DNA from: Morchella semilibera | Taxonomy: Eukaryota > Ascomycota > Pezizomycetes > Pezizales > Morchellaceae | Direction: 5' to 3' | DNA length: 64,000 nt | NCBI GenBank assembly: GCA_009192285.1 | Contig: WBVU01000012.1 | Location: 1,550,001-1,614,000, forward strand | Shown: piece after piece, positions 1 to 12,384 of the stretch | Layout of the letters: every line of letters starts with the position of its first letter | Numbering within the stretch: position 1 is the first letter of the stretch | Program-made: the position numbers and the translations under genes | Notes under the pieces: model-generated | What the model was told of the DNA's origin: nothing | Seen by the model: only the letters and a program-made list of their open reading frames with translations | The model's database searches: none

Positions 1-426
1 TTATACATGAGTGGCTCGAGGCCAAGACGAGTTTTCTATCTAAGATCACGCCATAATTCTTTCCATAACATTCTATCCTCACACCACCTTCCCAATTCCA
101 TGCATCGGCGTTGCTTCCCAAACAACCCATACTATCCGCGACTGTGTAACCTTTCAAGAGCCAAGGCGTCAATACAATAGGACATTAGAGGTGCCATATA
201 CCCTACCCCGCTTCTATGCTTTTTTAGGGAGAGTCTCCTACATGCAATAGAACGTGTAAGCCAACAAGCCCATGCTATTGCGACGCACCCCTCATGGATG
301 GCGCAACCCCATTATATTTAACCAAGACCCTTGTTGGTTACCCGACCGACTCTCTTCACAACTCATCACTCTAATTCCACGCCCGTTACAACACTCTTAA
401 CACAACACCCTGGATATTCTATAACA
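1..426 (-). mobile_element. LTR of family F, cut by the window edge
   Basis: This stretch is the reverse complement of 45523 onward and is similar along its whole length. Its right end at 426 (reading ...CTATAACA on +) matches the left end TGTTATA of the copy at 45523. It abuts the Fot1-like transposase relic, so it probably inserted into that relic. Its other end lies outside the window. It is an LTR fossil and no internal coding part is seen. Confidence 0.7.
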
Positions 427-1017
427 GAGAAAGCCATCAACACCAACAGCTTTTGATTGAGTATGAGGAAAAGTCTATTGTATGCTGGTGGGAACGCATG
501 GACGATTGGGGATTTCCGTTTCGTTTAAATCTCGTGAAAGAAATGACTACACACCTTGTTTCTAAATGAACTAGTGGTCATAAACTTAGTCGACACTGGT
601 TAACCAGATTCCTTGACCGTAATCCCGAGCTGTCATCTCGCTTTACTAGACGTCTTGAACGTCAAAGAGCATTTGCAAATAATCCCAAATTATTAAAGGA
701 TTACTTTGACAAGATAGGCTGAATCAACTGCGATGATAATTGCAAAACTGGAATGCTAACAAAATATATAGCTGAAACATGTTATTAAATTATATACAGG
801 AGAAGCTCGCTATAAGAATACTGCGAGTAGGAATAAACACCCTATAAGAATATAAATTTGTGGTCCCATGAAGTAATGCATGGTAAAATAAGAATAATTC
901 CTATAAGGAATATTCTTTCGCATTGAGGAAAGTTTGTTAGGGTATTCCTATAGGGTAGGAAGAGTTAGGGTTGTAAGAGAGGGGTAACTACTCAGCCTTA
1001 CCGGTACTACTCACTCC

Positions 1018-2914
1018 ATGCTCGCTATTCACAACCGACCGATCATGGATAATACAGTACAGAGAAATGTCTTTACTGATGCCGAGCGAAAGGAAATTTG
1101 TGAGTGGGTAAATACTGAGGATGGGAAAAATGGATTTCGTCCAAAATGGCAATCTATCCAAAAATGGTTTGCCGATACACACAACAATAAAATAATTTCG
1201 CAATCCACAATTAGCAAAACCCTGAAGCGATCCCATGATTTCCTAGACCAACAGCTAACACAACCACAGCAAAAGAAACACCGACAGCCTGACTATCCAA
1301 AGTTGGATGAAGCTCTGTTTATATGGCATAAGAGTGTTCAGAAGCGGGTTCCTGTGTCAGGGTTGATTCTCAAAGAAAAGACTGCATCCTTTTTCCCCAC
1401 ACTTTATCCTGGTAAGTGTTAGACATGTGCTACAGGTACATATCTAACTGTTGCAGAGGAGAGTTTGCCGAGATTCTCAGATGGTTGGTTGGCTTGCAGT
1501 ATAGAAAACTTGGCATGAAATCAAAGAGTTTAGGTTTCACGGAGAGTCAGGGAGTGCGGAAGTAGAGATTGGACAACAAGAGATGGAGGAAACACGCTTA
1601 ATCCTATCACGATATGATCTTCAAGATACGTACAACATGGATGAAACAGGTTATTTTTTTGGTATTCAGCTAGACCGATCACTTGTTACAGAACAATTGG
1701 AAAGCACCAAAAAAGACAAGCGGCGAATTACAGTTGCTCTAACCTCAAATGGTACTGGAACTGATCGTATGTCGCCATGGATAATTGGAAAAGCGGAAAA
1801 TCCTCATTGTTTTAAACATATCAATCATTCTACTCTTGGCTGCCACTATCGGTTTAATAAAAAAACATGGATGAAGTCAGATATCATGTGTGAATATCTA
1901 TCTTGGTTTGATAGAAAAATGACTGGCCGGAAAGTGGTGCTTTGTTTGGATAATTTTTCAGCTCATGAGAAGGGTGTACGGGAGATGGGTGGGGATTTAG
2001 GCCTTCGAAATACGAGAATTGTCTGGTTACCAGCAAATACCACATCCAAATGGCAACCAATGGATCAACGCATAATCCAAACATGGAAAACACATACTCG
2101 TCGACATTTTATCCAATATTTTATCAACCAAATCGATAATTTACAGCCCAATGAAGAGCTTCCTAAGCCAAACCTTCTTCAAGCAATTCGATGGGGGGTG
2201 GAAGCATGGAATTTTGATGTCAAGCCTTCTACAATTTTTAATTGTTTTATAAAGAGTGGTATCAAATTTATTGGGCCAACTCTACCACCGGTTGAGAATT
2301 TGGACAGTATACGGACTGAGGTTGATAATTCTATTCATCAGCAAGACTTCATTTGTCTCCTGATGTCTCTTGAGCCTCAGGAGACTTAAAAATATCCAGG
2401 AGTCTCAGGAGACTCTCAGGAGACTTGGGAGACTGTTGGGAGACTGCAGTCATAAGTTGAGTTTGCTGATGTTGATTTATTGAAAAATGCGGGTTTAATC
2501 AAAGAGCCAATAGATATTGACGAATTTCTTAACCCTGAACGGGAAATAATAGAGGATTCACCTGATATCCTAGAGGTAACTTGAGACTTTATCTCTATTT
2601 ATTAAATTTTACTAATCTGTCAATAGAGTCAGATACTCGATTCCTTCCTGCCTCCAACCGTTGAGCCTGAAGAGGATAAACCAGAAAAAATACCGGAAAA
2701 AGTTAGCATAGAACAAGCCATGCAAGCGTTAGAGACACTCCACCTCTTTGAAAGCCAATAGAAAGAAGGCTCTCCTAAAACCCTTACATACTTAACCAAA
2801 TAGAAGCGAGAGATGGAAGCCAAAAAAACTCGGATTTTAGGAGATCAAGTGCAGCGCAAAATTACTTCGTTCTTTAAAACACCACCATCTAGTAGGGGAG
2901 AACAAAGTAATTAG
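1018..2914 (+). pseudogene. pogo-like DDE transposase (CENP-B/Tc5 DNA-binding domains)
   Basis: Exon 1 (1018 or 1045 to 1411) encodes a helix-turn-helix and CENP-B-type region (RKEICEWVNTEDGKNGFRPK, FIWHKSVQKRVPVSG). A 45-nt intron (1412-1456, GTAAGT...CAG) follows. The core carries NMDETGYFFG, then VLCLDNFSAHEKG, then the third acidic site in KWQPMDQRII, the DDD triad of Tigger/jerky-type enzymes. The reading frame changes once between about 1490 and 1511. The short element at 2336-2471 interrupts the C-terminal part, which resumes (LLKNAGLIKEPIDIDEFLNP), crosses a probable intron ending at 2627, and finishes in a basic tail before the stop near 2914. Two further in-frame stops lie near 2761 and 2801. 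As it stands it is unlikely to give active enzyme. Confidence 0.82.
2336..2471 (-). mobile_element. CATCAGCAA short element, copy 1
   Basis: A 136-bp non-autonomous element with TIRs CATCAGCAA/TTTGCTGATG and 2-bp duplication TT on both sides. It lies inside the pogo transposase gene, whose coding resumes directly after it. Orientation is set arbitrarily: the end reading CATCAGCAAACTC is called left. Confidence 0.9.
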
Positions 2915-3262
2915 TGGAAGATATAACGGATTTTTTTTTACATGTATTTTCCTGTAAGAATAAATTGGTTATAGGAATATAACATTCCAGTCTGGTCCGT
3001 ATTCTTATAGCAAGCTTCTCCTGTAGTATCATATGAAAAGATACATATAATATGGACGAAAAAGGATTCATGATGGGATTGGCAGCAAAATGTAAAGTCA
3101 TATGTCGCAGAGGTCGCAAAAATCCATGTCTCACACACAGTGGCAACCGAGAATGGGTTACAGTTATCGAGGCTGTGAATGCTGCAGGAGAACTGTTACC
3201 TCCTATGATTATTAATCAAGGTGTTGGACACTATAAGGGATGGTATGCTGGTGTCGCATCTG

Positions 3263-3399
3263 CATCAGCAAGCTCAACTTGTGACTGGAGTCTCCCAACA
3301 GTCCCCCGGGTCTCCTGAGACTCTCCTGAGATTCCTGGACATTTTTTGAGTCTCCTGAGGCTCAGGAGACATCAGGAGACAAATGAGGTCTTGCTGATG
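3263..3399 (+). mobile_element. CATCAGCAA short element, copy 2
   Basis: A 137-bp copy with flanking TG duplication (3261-3262, 3400-3401), inserted into the catalytic core of the Fot1-like relic. Confidence 0.9.
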
Positions 3400-3679
3400 T
3401 GACAATATTGTTACATTTGGGTTCTCCCCTAGAGGATGGACCAACACCTTTTTGGGAATGCAGTGGTTAACAGTAAACTTTGAAAAATATATTTCTGAAA
3501 GGTTAGAACCCTATGTAAAACACTTTGAAAAAATTTAAACTAAATTTCTTTTAAGGGCAAATGGTGTTTGGAGACTCCTAATAATGGACGGGCATGCTAT
3601 ACGTATTACATGGGAATTTTTTGATTACTACTTAAAACACAAAATAATACCATTTTGCTTATCCCCCCACTCTACACAC

Positions 3680-4329
3680 TGTGACGGAGTAACTGTGACG
3701 GAGTAACCCGACGCAAAGAAGAAGATGACAATGATGACGCAGAGGGACTCGAGGAGCACCGTGTACTCGACGAGGGGGGTCGATGAAGACAGGGACAACG
3801 CCGGGCAGGCACACGCACAGGCACCGGCGAAGACAAAGGCAAGAGCAAGGGCACAAGAGCACAGAGCAGGGAGAGTGAGAACCGAAGGGACCTCAACGAG
3901 AACGATGAGGGATACTATGAGTTTCCTCTTGTCAGAGGATCGAGTCTTTGGTACGAGAAGCTATGGCTTTAGAAAATAGGAGTAAATTCCTATGTACCGA
4001 GATAACAGGAAGACGAGACAAAGGAGAAAGAAAGAAAGAACTAAGGAAATCATCTATCCCCACTATTTAACACACCTCCTCCACTAGTCCGCTATGACTC
4101 ACACTCTCGCTCATCGAACCTCATAGAAACCTGTCGCTACCACACCTCGTAATCCTCCCCACCATCTCCGCTATTCTACATTACCAATCCATCACGCCAT
4201 CGAACCTCCCAGAACCTAATGACGACAGCCTCCACCTCGTACTCCCCACTCTCGCTTATCACTACCTTAACAACCACAATCGTGCATCGCCTACCGAACT
4301 GTCGGGACGACTGCCAAGACGCCGGGACA
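3680..4329 (-). repeat. 3' LTR of A1 (family A)
   Basis: In element sense it begins TGTCCCGGCG and ends CTCCGTCACA. A TTAAATAG motif followed by a run of TTTCTTTC lies mid-LTR in element sense and is the likely core promoter. The outer 14 bp (TGTGACGGAGTAAC on +) occur twice in tandem at 3680 and 3694. Confidence 0.88.
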
Positions 4330-4350
4330 GATCAGGTCCCCTCCAAGTGC

Positions 4351-7300
4351 CTAACTCCTGATAGGCCGAGGTTTCGAAGGATATTGATCGTGAAATACTT
4401 TCCTAATATCAGGACTATGCTCCAAATCACCCGAAGATTGCCAGGACGCTTCTTCATATCCAACATATCTAACCAAGTACTCCACCCGTCGCCCCCTCCT
4501 CTGCGAATCCAATATCTCCGCTACTTCCCATTCAGTTTCTCCTTCAACTTCCACCGGTGGGGGTGGTTCAGCAATTTGTCCCAGAATAGGGTCCCCAACT
4601 GTCGGCGATAATAATGAAACATGGAATACCGGATGTATTTTCATAGAGGCAGGTAATTCCAACTCGTAGGCATAAGGGCTCACAATTCGTTTGACCGGGT
4701 AGGGACCAATTTGTTTCCAGTCAAGTTTTTTCGAGGGTCGTTTTGTTTCAATATTTCGAGTCGAGAGCCAGACAAAATCGCCAACCGCATATCGAGGTGC
4801 CTGAGTTCGGTGTAAGTTGGCCATCTCCTCCTGTATCTTCTGCGCCCTGAACATCTCACTTTTCAGGAAATCAAACACCTGGGACATCTCCCGTGCCAAC
4901 CCATTAGCCTGGTCCTCGTTCACCGTCTGTCCGTGCTGTAAGGGTCCGAATGTCATTCTCGGGTGTCTCCCATAGTTAGCCTGAAAGGGGGACATATTAG
5001 TAGTTTCGGAGATGTGATTATTGGTAGCAAATTCAGCCAGAGGTAAAAAATCCACCCAGTTATCCTGTTGATATGATATATAACTACGGAGGTACTGTTC
5101 CATAATCGCATTGGTCCTTTCTGTTTGTCCATCGGTTTGAGAATGAAATGCTGTGGAGTAACGAGGGGCAATCTCCAGCCGTTCGCAGAGAACTTTCCAA
5201 AATTCAGCAGTAAACTGTGTCCCTCGATCGGAAACAATAGTCTCTGGTAGCCCATGTAACTTCCATACTTGCTCCAGGTATAGACGAGACAGATCCCTGG
5301 CGTTAACACTCTCCGTCGTGGGAATCAAATGTTTCATCTTTGTCAACCGATCCACCACTACCAGAATGGCATTAAATCCATGACTTTCCGGAAGTCCCGT
5401 TACAAAATCCATCGTGACATCCGTCCAGGGTCCTTTGGGCACCAATAATGGGCGCAAAACTCCTTGTAGGGGATTATGGTTTGTCTTACTTCGCCGACAG
5501 GTATGGCAATTCTGGACATAGCGGTCTGTATATTTCCGCATGGTTGGCCAATAATATTCCCGGCTGAGAAGTTCCAAAGTCTTCGATCGTCCAGGATGTC
5601 CAGCAGAGGGTTTATCGTGATATTCTCGTAACAAATAGAGTTTAAGTTCGTCATAATCAGGGACATAGAGTGTATTCCGATAAAGCAATAACCCCTCCTT
5701 ACTCTCCTTGCACTCAGCCAACGAAATTCTTTTGATTGTCGAACGCCCTCTCGGAGCATGGATAGGATTTTGTTTGGAAAGCTATCACTCTGGTAAGCTT
5801 TGTTAAACAAATCAAGTACGGGAGACGATCCTTCAGCGGGTTCATTTGCCAAAGAACCCGCTAACAAACCTATCTTAAAATCCAAATTCTCCTTCTTCAA
5901 AACCACTCGGCTTTGTTGCTTCAATCTCTCATCCCCCTCCTTCGGTAAATCCTTAGATCTTCTAGTCAAAATATCAACCTTCCTTCCCTGCTTCCCCGGC
6001 CTATACTGAATCATAAAATCAAACCGAGATAGAAACTCTGCCCAAAGAGTTTGACGTCTATTCAGCAATTTAGTCGACATAAAGTACTCAAGATTGCGAT
6101 GATCTGTAAGTACTTTGACTTGAAAATGAGCTGTCTCCAAATGAGGTCTCCATTCCTCGAAGCAACGAATAATGGCCAACAACTCCTTATCATAAATTTC
6201 GTAATTGCATTCTGCTGGCGAGTGTGTCTTGGAGAAAAAAGCAACCGGGTGCAGGATTCCTTCATCATCTCGTTGTGATAATATCCCTGCCGACACATAA
6301 TCTGACGGGTCGGTTTCTACGATAAATTCTTTCTCGGGATCAGGATGCATCAATATGGGAGCGGTGGTAAAAGCAGTCTTGAGTTTCTGAAAGGCTTGTT
6401 CAACTTTTTGGGTCCACTCAAATCGTACATGCTTTTTTGTCAGAGTAGTCAATGGCCGAGCCACTCGGGAATAAGCATAAATAAAACGTCGATAGAAATT
6501 GGCAAACCCAGGAAATTCCTGAACCTCCTTCACTGTCTTTGGCGCTTCCCAGTCCACAATTGCCAGTACCTTAGCAGGATCCATCTTCATTCCTCCAGGG
6601 GTCAAGATCATGCCCAAATATTTTGTCTCTTGTACGCTGAATTCGCATTTCTCTGGTTTTAGATGGACCTCATTAGCTTCCAAGGCCTCCAGTACTTGTC
6701 GCACATCCTGTTGGTGTTGTTCCAAGGTCTCCGAATAAATAAGAATATCATCCAGATAAGCAGTAGCGCAACGATCCAGAAAGGGGCGAAGAATATCGTT
6801 AATCCAACGTTGAAAGGTAGCAGGAGCATTAGTTAAACCAAAAGGCATCACCAAATATTCCCAATGTCCATAGCGTGTTTGAAAAGCCGTTTTCCACTCG
6901 TCCCCTTCTTTAATCCTAATCTGATTATATCCCCATCGTAGGTCCAGCTTGGTAAAATAATTAGCGCGGGCTAAGTTGGCCATCGTCTCTGGTGTAAGGG
7001 GAAGAGGGTATCGATCCTTGACCGTAATAGCATTTAGCTTTCGATAATCAACACACAAGCGTAAGGAACCATCAGCCTTTTTAACAAATGGCACCGGGGC
7101 GCCGGCTGGAGAATTACTAGATCTAAGAAATCCTTTCTGCAAATTATCGGCCAAATAGTCCCTCAACGCCTTTAACTCTTCCCGTGACATACTATACATG
7201 GGACCAAAGGGTGGTACTGTTCCTTCCTGAAGTTTGATCTCATGGTCATAGGGACGATGTGGTGGTAATCTAGAAGCATTGGTCTCATCAAACAGCTGTC

Positions 7301-7946
7301 GGAATCGCTGATAGTCAATTGGAATCGTTCCATCAGGGTTGGCAGGCATCTCCAATATTTTGTTGATAGCATAGAGGGTAGTCGAATAAATTTGCACCGT
7401 AGGGTCTTGCGAAAGTTTCTTAAACGATCGAGGAGTAATTGCCGAAATATTTGTAACAGGCCTTTCGGGTGGTGAAGTTGAAATTCCTCGAGCAACAATA
7501 GGTTTGTGGTTGGCTATGCAATGTTCAAGACACACTGATGACTGGAAGCGAATCTCATTCCTTCCACTATCAATCAAAACTCCATGCTTCCTCATCCAAG
7601 GGATTCCCATCACAATCGGATAATGTTCCAACTTTGTAACAAAGAAAAGACACTCCTCCACATGTCCATTAATTTCCAATTCCAACGTCACCTTCCTGGT
7701 TACTTTCCCAGACTCAATAGGCCTTCCATCAATCACATCAATCTCCCTCTCAGTCCGTAAATTTTTCATCTTTAATTCATGGCGGCGCACAAAGTCTTCA
7801 TCAATAAATGCATATCCCGACGCTCCAGTATCAATCAAGGCATAAGTGGGTACAATGGATTTTTTATTTTGTGAAATAGAACACACTACAATCAGTTGAT
7901 TCCCATCCATCTCCCCTTCTGATACTGAAAACGTTGAAATAGACAC
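4351..7946 (-). pseudogene. pol: A1 pol region: protease, RT, RNase H, integrase, chromodomain
   Basis: In order from the high coordinate: an aspartic protease with ALIDTGASGYAF; reverse transcriptase with LRLCVDYRKLNAIT and the catalytic AYLDDILIYS; RNase H with VETDPSDY; an integrase with an HHCC zinc site (CHTCRRSK) and DDE core ([41 protein letters not shown]); a GPY-type end; and a chromodomain (EYLVRYVGYEEASWQ) that in chromoviruses guides insertion toward marked chromatin. It overlaps the end of gag slightly, as is common for Gypsy polyproteins. It is a fossil with about one break; domain content is otherwise complete. Confidence 0.88.
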
Positions 7947-9225
7947 CTGAGAGAAAACCTTTGGAGGTCCCTGGGCTATGCCGCCTGGCCAGGGACGAAT
8001 CTTTTAACTCCTCCTCATCCGACAATACCTCCTCTTCCTTTTCCTTCTTTTCCTTTCTTGCTTCCAACAACGCTCCCCTCATCCTGGGTGCTGCCCTTCC
8101 CGAGGGCGAAAGCTTACAGTCTCTAACCAAATGTCCAACCCCCCTGCAGTAATAGCAACGATTTTCCGCACGACGTGCCTCCCTTTCTCTGGGATCCGGA
8201 CGACGATAACTATTAGACAAGTCCATGGGAACAGCTCCCCCAGGAGTATAGGAAGGGTGGGCTGCTGGCGCAGCATTCTTCAGTAATGGTTGGGGTGGTC
8301 CTCGTACGACTGGGGATGTTGCTGGTGCAACGGGGGGACGGGGAGCAAAGGGACGCGGAACAGGAGCACTTGGAATCTGAAAACGAAATCTCCCCATCCT
8401 GGCCTGTAGCGCCCGTTGCTTATTATCAAGACGTTGAAGAAGCAGCCCACAGTCCTTAATTGTAGTTGGTCTTTCATTCTGAATCATCAGGGCCATTAGG
8501 TCCTGGTTAAGCCCTTCCAACAAACATTCAATCTTAGCCACTTCGTTGAACTCAGAGTCGGCAGCATATCGCTGAAACTCTGCAAAGTACTCAGAAAAGG
8601 TACGTTGGCGCTGCCTGATCTCCCTCAGATTTCGAGCAGCAGTGGCGGCGCGGTCTGGATCCCCAAAAGCATTATCCAAAATTTCAAAAAACTCCGCCAT
8701 GGAATCGAGAGCGATTCCTTCATCTGTAATATAAACTAAAAATTGATCCGCCGCCGGTCCTTCCAGTCGAGAAATAGAATACGCAAGTTGTCGAGCCGCG
8801 GTAGGAAAGCGATCCAAATTAGCCGTGAGCTTAATCTGAAGTTGTCTCTGGAAGGTCCTGAGAGTCTTGCGATCGCCCCGGTATTTCTCCGGGTCGGGTA
8901 GCTTCTCGGATTTGGATGGCTTGGTTAAGTCGTCGTGGAGCTCCTCTAAACCTCCTTTGACTCCTTCTTGCAGCTTCTTGATCTTAGCCCGTAGTCCCTG
9001 GATCTCTTTGTGGAACTCGGCCCGGCCTTGTTCGGTTTCGGAGTGATGAGTGGTGATGTCGACCGCATATTGCTGGACCCCTCCGTGCGCTCTTTGGAGG
9101 AGGGCATACGCTTGCTTTGCTTCTTCCGTTGCGGCGGGGTCCACTTCAGGGTGAGCGACAAAGAACCCTTCGAGATCCGTATGGAGCTTTTGATAATCAA
9201 ATGCATTGGTATCAGGGGCGGTCAT
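7864..9225 (-). CDS. gag: A1 gag: capsid/nucleocapsid protein
   Basis: A 453-residue Gag. A charged coiled-coil-like N-terminus is followed by a retrotransposon Gag core (KLPDPEKYRGDRKTLRTFQR; AADSEFNEVAKIECLLEGLN), a Pro-rich linker, and one CCHC zinc knuckle CYYCRGVGHLVRDC near residue 360 that would bind element RNA. The C-terminus is acidic. The start chosen, MTAPDTNAF, is the first ATG after the 5' LTR leader. The end overlaps the pol region. Confidence 0.85.
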   Translation of the reverse strand: MTAPDTNAFDYQKLHTDLEGFFVAHPEVDPAATEEAKQAYALLQRAHGGVQQYAVDITTHHSETEQGRAEFHKEIQGLRAKIKKLQEGVKGGLEELHDDLTKPSKSEKLPDPEKYRGDRKTLRTFQRQLQIKLTANLDRFPTAARQLAYSISRLEGPAADQFLVYITDEGIALDSMAEFFEILDNAFGDPDRAATAARNLREIRQRQRTFSEYFAEFQRYAADSEFNEVAKIECLLEGLNQDLMALMIQNERPTTIKDCGLLLQRLDNKQRALQARMGRFRFQIPSAPVPRPFAPRPPVAPATSPVVRGPPQPLLKNAAPAAHPSYTPGGAVPMDLSNSYRRPDPREREARRAENRCYYCRGVGHLVRDCKLSPSGRAAPRMRGALLEARKEKKEKEEEVLSDEEELKDSSLARRHSPGTSKGFLSGVYFNVFSIRRGDGWESTDCSVFYFTK

Positions 9226-9286
9226 GGTGAACTGTGGTGCGAGAGACTCGGACTGTGCTAGTCGAGTGAGGATGGTCTCGTCTTAG

Positions 9287-9922
9287 TGTGACGGAGTAAC
9301 CCGACGCAAAGAAGAAGATGACAATGATGACGCAGAGGGACTCGAGGAGCACAGTATACTCGACGAGGGGGGTCGATGAAGACAGGGACAACGCCGGGCA
9401 GGCACAAGCACAGGCACCGGCGAAGACAAAGGCAAGAGCAAGGGCACAAGAGCACAGAGCAGGGAGAGTGAGAACCGAAGGGACCTCAACGAGAACGATG
9501 AGGGATACTATGAGTTTCCTCTTGTCAGAGGATCGAGTCTTTGGTACGAGAAGCTATGGCTTTAGAAAATAGGAGTAAATTCCTATGTACCGAGATAACA
9601 GGAAGACGAGACAAAGGAGAAAGAAAGAAAGAACTAAGGAAATCATCTATCCCCGCTATTTAACACATCTCCTCCACTAGTCGCTATGACTCACACTCCT
9701 CGCTCATCGAACCTCATAGAAACCTGTCGCTACCACACCTCGTAATCCTCCCCACCATCTCCGCTATTCTACATTACCAATCCATCACGCCATCGAACCT
9801 CCTAGAACCTAATGACGACAGCCTCCACCTCGTACTCCCCACTCTCGCTTATCACTACCTTAACAACCACAATCGTGCATCGCCTACCGAACTGTCGGGA
9901 CGACTGCCAAGACGCCGGGACA
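9287..9922 (-). repeat. 5' LTR of A1 (family A)
   Basis: Nearly identical to 3694-4329. Its sense-strand end CCGTCACA is followed by a ~60-bp leader before gag. No obvious tRNA-complementary primer site was recognised, which would fit self-priming as in Tf1-like elements, but this is inference. On + its right edge at 9922 is directly joined to the next LTR at 9923. Confidence 0.88.
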
Positions 9923-10545
9923 GTAACCCGACGCAAAGAAGAAGATGACAATGATGACGCAGAAGGACCCGAGGGGCACAGCTGAAGCGACGAGGAGGGC
10001 GACGAAGACAAAGATAGCACCGGGCAGGCACAAGCACAGGCGCCGGCAAAGGGCAAAGGCAAGAGCAAGAAGACAAGGATACAAGGTAGAGAGAGTGAGG
10101 ACCAGATGGACCTCAACGAGAACGATGAGAGATGCTATAAGTTTCTTCTCGTCCGAGGATCAAGTATTTGGCACGACAGGCTATGGCTTTGGAATAGAAG
10201 TAAATTCTTTCGTACCGAATAATAGGAAGACGAGACAGAGAGAAAAGAAAGAAAGAACTAAGGAAAACATCTATCCCCGCTATTTAACACACCTCCTCTT
10301 CTAGTCCGCTATGACTCACATTTTCGCTATAGAACCTCATAGAAACCCGTCGCTACCACACCTCGTAATCCTCCCCACCATCTCCGCTATTCTCCATTAC
10401 CAATCCATCACGCTATCGAACCTCCTAGAATCCAATGACGACAGCCTCCACCTCGTGCTCGCCACTCTCGCTTAACATTCCCCTAACAACCACAACCGTG
10501 CATTGCCTACCGAACTGTCGGGACAAATGCCAAGACGCCGGGACA
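9923..10545 (-). repeat. 3' LTR of A2 (family A)
   Basis: Reads GTAACCCG...CGCCGGGACA on +, lacking the outermost bases, and joins the 5' LTR of A1 without any spacer. The adjoining purine tract on its right shows that it is the 3' LTR of A2. Confidence 0.82.
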
Positions 10546-12384
10546 GATCAGGTCCCCTCCAAGTGCCTAACTCCTGATAGGCCGAGGTTTCGAAGGATAT
10601 TGGTTGTGAAATGCCTTTTTAATATCAGGACTATGCTCCAAATCCCTCAAAGGTTGCCAGGACGGTTCTTCATATTTAACATATCTAACCAAGTACTCCA
10701 ACCGTCGCCCCCTCTTCCGCGAATCCAATATCCCTGCTACTTCCCATTCAGTCTCTCCTTCAACTTCCACCGGTGGGGGGTTGGTTCAGCAATTTGTCCG
10801 GGAACAGGATCCCCAACTGTCGGTGATAATAATGAAACATGGAATACCGGGTGTATTTTCATAGAGGCAGGTAGTTCCAGCTCATAGGCATAAGGGCTCA
10901 CAATTCGTTTAACTGGGTAGAGACCGATTTGTTTCCAGTCAAGTTTTTTCGAAGGTCGTTTGTTTCAATATTTTTAGTCGATAGCCAGACCAAATCGCCG
11001 ACCGCATACCGGGGTGCTGGAGTCCGGTGTAAGTTGGCCATCTCCTCCTGTATCTTTTGTACCCTGAACATCTCGCTTTTCAAGAAATCGAACACCTCGG
11101 ACATCCCTCGTCCCAACCCATTAGCCTGGTCCTCAATGACCGTCTGTCCGTGCTGTAAGGGCCTAAATGTCATTCGTGGATGTCTCCCATAGTTAGCCTG
11201 AAAGGACATATTAGTAGTTTCGGAAATAAGATTATTAGTAGCGAATTCAGCCAGAGGTAAAACGTCCGTCCAGTTATCCTGTTGATATGATACATAACTG
11301 CGGAGGTACTGCTCCATAATCGCATTAATCCTTTCTATTTGCCCAACGGTCTGAGGATGAAATGCTGTGCAGTAGCGAGGGGCAATTTCCAACCGTTCGC
11401 AGAGAGCTTTCCAAAATTCAGCTGTAAATTGTGTCCCTCAATCGGAAACGATAGTCTCGGGTAGCCTATGTATCTTCCATACCTGCTCCAGGTATAGACG
11501 AGACAGATCCCTGGCGTTAACATTCTCCGTTGTGGGAATCAAATGCTTCATCTTTGTCAACCGATCCACCACTACTAGAATAGCATTAAATCCATGACTC
11601 TCCGGAAGTCCCGTTACGAAATCCATCGTGACATTCGTCCAGGGTCCCTTGGGCACCAATAATGGGCGCAGAACTCCTTGTAGAGGATTATGGTTCGTCT
11701 TACTTCACCGACAGGTATGGCAATTTTTAACATAGCGGTCTGTATATTTCCGAATGGTCTGCCAATAATATTCCCGGCTGAGCAGTTCCAAAGTCTTTGA
11801 TCGTCCAGAATATCCAGCCGAAGGTTTATCGTGATATTCTCGTAGCAGATAGAGCTTGAGTTCGTCAAAATCAGGGACATAAAGGGTGTTCCGATAAAGC
11901 AATAACCCCTCCTCGCTTTCTTTGCACTCCGGCAACGAAATCTCTTTCGATTGGCGAACGCCGTCTCGGAGCATAGATGGAACTTTTCTTGGGAAACTAT
12001 CATACTGGTAAGCTTTATTAAATAAATCAAGTACGGGAAACGATCCTTCAGCGGGTTTATTTAACAAAGAACCCGCTAACAAACCTATCTTTGCATCTAA
12101 ATTCTCCTTCTTCAGAACCACTCGAGTCTGTTGTTCCAATCTCTTTGTCCCGGCGTCTTGGCATTTGTCCTGACAGTTCGGTAGATAATGTACGGTTGAG
12201 TTTGTTAGGGTAATGTTAAGCGAGCGTGGGGAGTGCGAGGTGGAGGCTGTCGTCATTAAGTTCTGGGAGGTTCGATGGCGTGATGGATTGGTAATGTAGA
12301 ATAGCGGAGATGGTGGGGAGGATTACGGGGTGTGGTAGCAACGGGTTTCTATGAGGTTCTATGAGCGGAAGTGTGAGTCATAAC

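Larger units (their letters stand above)
797..3023 (+). mobile_element. pogo/Tigger-like DNA transposon with TIRs and TA duplication
   Basis: The ends are 25-bp inverted repeats at 797-821 and 2999-3023, starting CAGGAGAAGC and differing at one base. They are flanked by TA at 795-796 and 3024-3025, the duplication expected of the Tc1/mariner-pogo superfamily. Inside the ends the motif TATAAGAATA recurs (812-820, 844-853) with a relative GTAAGAATAA near 2953, which could be subterminal transposase-binding sites. It encodes one transposase (1018-2914). Near-identical TIRs suggest recent activity, although the gene has a frame change and carries a later short-element insertion at 2336-2471. Confidence 0.9.
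427..3679 (+). mobile_element. Fot1/Pot2-like (pogo superfamily) transposon relic, interrupted
   Basis: Two coding islands of one old transposase remain. Bases 453-720 encode a CENP-B-type DNA-binding part (RMDDWGFPFRL, then RHWLTRFLDRNPELSSRF) with a stop after HLVSK. Bases 3048-3260 encode the catalytic core (TYNMDEKGFMMG, first Asp) and 3555-3670 the second (RLLIMDGHAIRITWEF). A younger pogo element (797-3023) and a short CATCAGCAA element (3263-3399) lie inside it, and a family-A LTR cuts it at 3680. The third catalytic Asp region is not found. The copy is dead and older than its three guests. Confidence 0.8.
3680..9922 (-). mobile_element. Ty3/Gypsy chromovirus, family A, copy A1, with both LTRs
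   Basis: LTRs lie at 3680-4329 (3') and 9287-9922 (5'), reading TGTCCCGG...CCGTCACA in the element's sense. A purine-rich tract (GGAGGGGACC, about 4332-4341) sits next to the 3' LTR, as expected for second-strand priming. By eye the LTRs differ at roughly eight places over about 630 bp, so the copy is fairly young. Inside are gag and a pol with protease, reverse transcriptase, RNase H, integrase and a C-terminal chromodomain, the order of chromoviruses (Tf1/sushi relatives). It looks nearly whole, with about one break. It cut the Fot1-like relic on its left; on its right it abuts copy A2. Confidence 0.9.
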
